Below, piece after piece: positions 28,335 to 28,341 of a DNA stretch of 28,341 nucleotides. The notes beneath the pieces are model-generated. The model did no database searches. It saw only the letters and a program-made list of their open reading frames with translations, and was not told where the DNA came from. The stretch's first letter is position 1. Each line of letters starts with the position of its first letter. The DNA is from Frankiales bacterium (GTDB lineage: Bacteria > Actinomycetota > Actinomycetes > Mycobacteriales > SCTD01), in contig JAODNS010000088.1 of assembly GCA_025465145.1 (NCBI GenBank), positions 1 through 28,341 of the forward strand. The letters are read 5' to 3'. Made by a program: the position numbers and the translations under genes.

Positions 28335-28341
28335 TCCCTCG

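Noticed and set aside
1..28341. CRISPR arrays, insertion sequences, integrases, toxin-antitoxin pairs, rRNA
   Set aside because: None seen. The only clear direct repeat is the pair at 28173-28334, and all large ORFs are accounted for by the genes listed.

Overview
This window is chromosomal DNA of a high-GC Gram-positive bacterium (Actinomycetota). The signs are very high GC in third codon positions, two WhiB-like iron-sulfur regulators, many GTG starts, 4-base start/stop overlaps, and a gene order matching the conserved neighbourhood known in Mycobacterium tuberculosis as roughly Rv3683-Rv3670 (also present in Streptomyces). An intact-looking RsiG (c-di-GMP-dependent anti-sigma factor for WhiG) suggests a lineage with a WhiG/FliA-type developmental or motility switch. 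The genus cannot be fixed from the window. Most comparisons with other genomes below are recalled family knowledge, not searches.

Layout. 1-457: 5' part of a saccharopine-dehydrogenase-like oxidoreductase (-). 489-562: tRNA-Pro(CGG) (-). 580-1916: metallophosphoesterase (-) and GatB/YqeY protein (+), back to back on a 26-bp divergent promoter. 1913-4309: class A penicillin-binding protein with a PASTA domain (-). 4484-4777: WblA/WhiB4 (+) behind a leader with three dyads. 4801-6938: paired ArsA/Get3-like ATPases (-). 7013-7771: SPFH/slipin (+). 7768-11997: tightly overlapped six-gene operon (-), DUF4178-DUF2617-DUF4247-secreted/TM protein-DUF350-membrane aminopropyltransferase. 12109-12390: second Wbl protein (+). 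12413-18057: five overlapped genes (+), DUF4177 microprotein, RidA, NUDIX, metallo-beta-lactamase fold, and a 1165-aa zinc-ribbon/class III cyclase/AAA/TPR protein. 18166-19751: rsiG, a small membrane protein and crp (-). 19863-23385: nth, TlpA-like thioredoxin, CoA-type NUDIX, cupredoxin lipoprotein, marP (+). 23504-23959: unknown START/SRPBCC-like protein (+). 23956-25243: alpha/beta hydrolase and DUF309 (-). 25263-28084: monovalent cation/proton antiporter, response regulator-diguanylate cyclase and holin-like membrane protein (-). 28173-28341: two copies of a G-rich repeat.

How the parts fit together. The backbone concerns envelope, redox and acid homeostasis: PBP, WblA, ArsA pair, Crp, Nth, TlpA, MarP, hydrolase. 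Onto it are inserted (i) a 5.4-kb block with a membrane aminopropyltransferase/DUF350/DUF4178 operon facing an SPFH gene, the best candidate here for a poorly described system, and (ii) second-messenger genes: a class III nucleotide cyclase whose 3' end faces crp, rsiG (c-di-GMP reader) upstream of crp on the same strand, and a GGDEF enzyme (c-di-GMP writer) 6 kb away joined to an ion antiporter.

Expression architecture is unusually legible. Ten genes or operons have a TANNNT box exactly 6 or 7 nt before the start codon (predicted leaderless transcripts), most internal operon genes use ATGA, GTGA or TGATG overlaps, and all three directly abutting convergent pairs share a CTAG stop. No CRISPR array, insertion sequence, integrase or prophage gene was seen.
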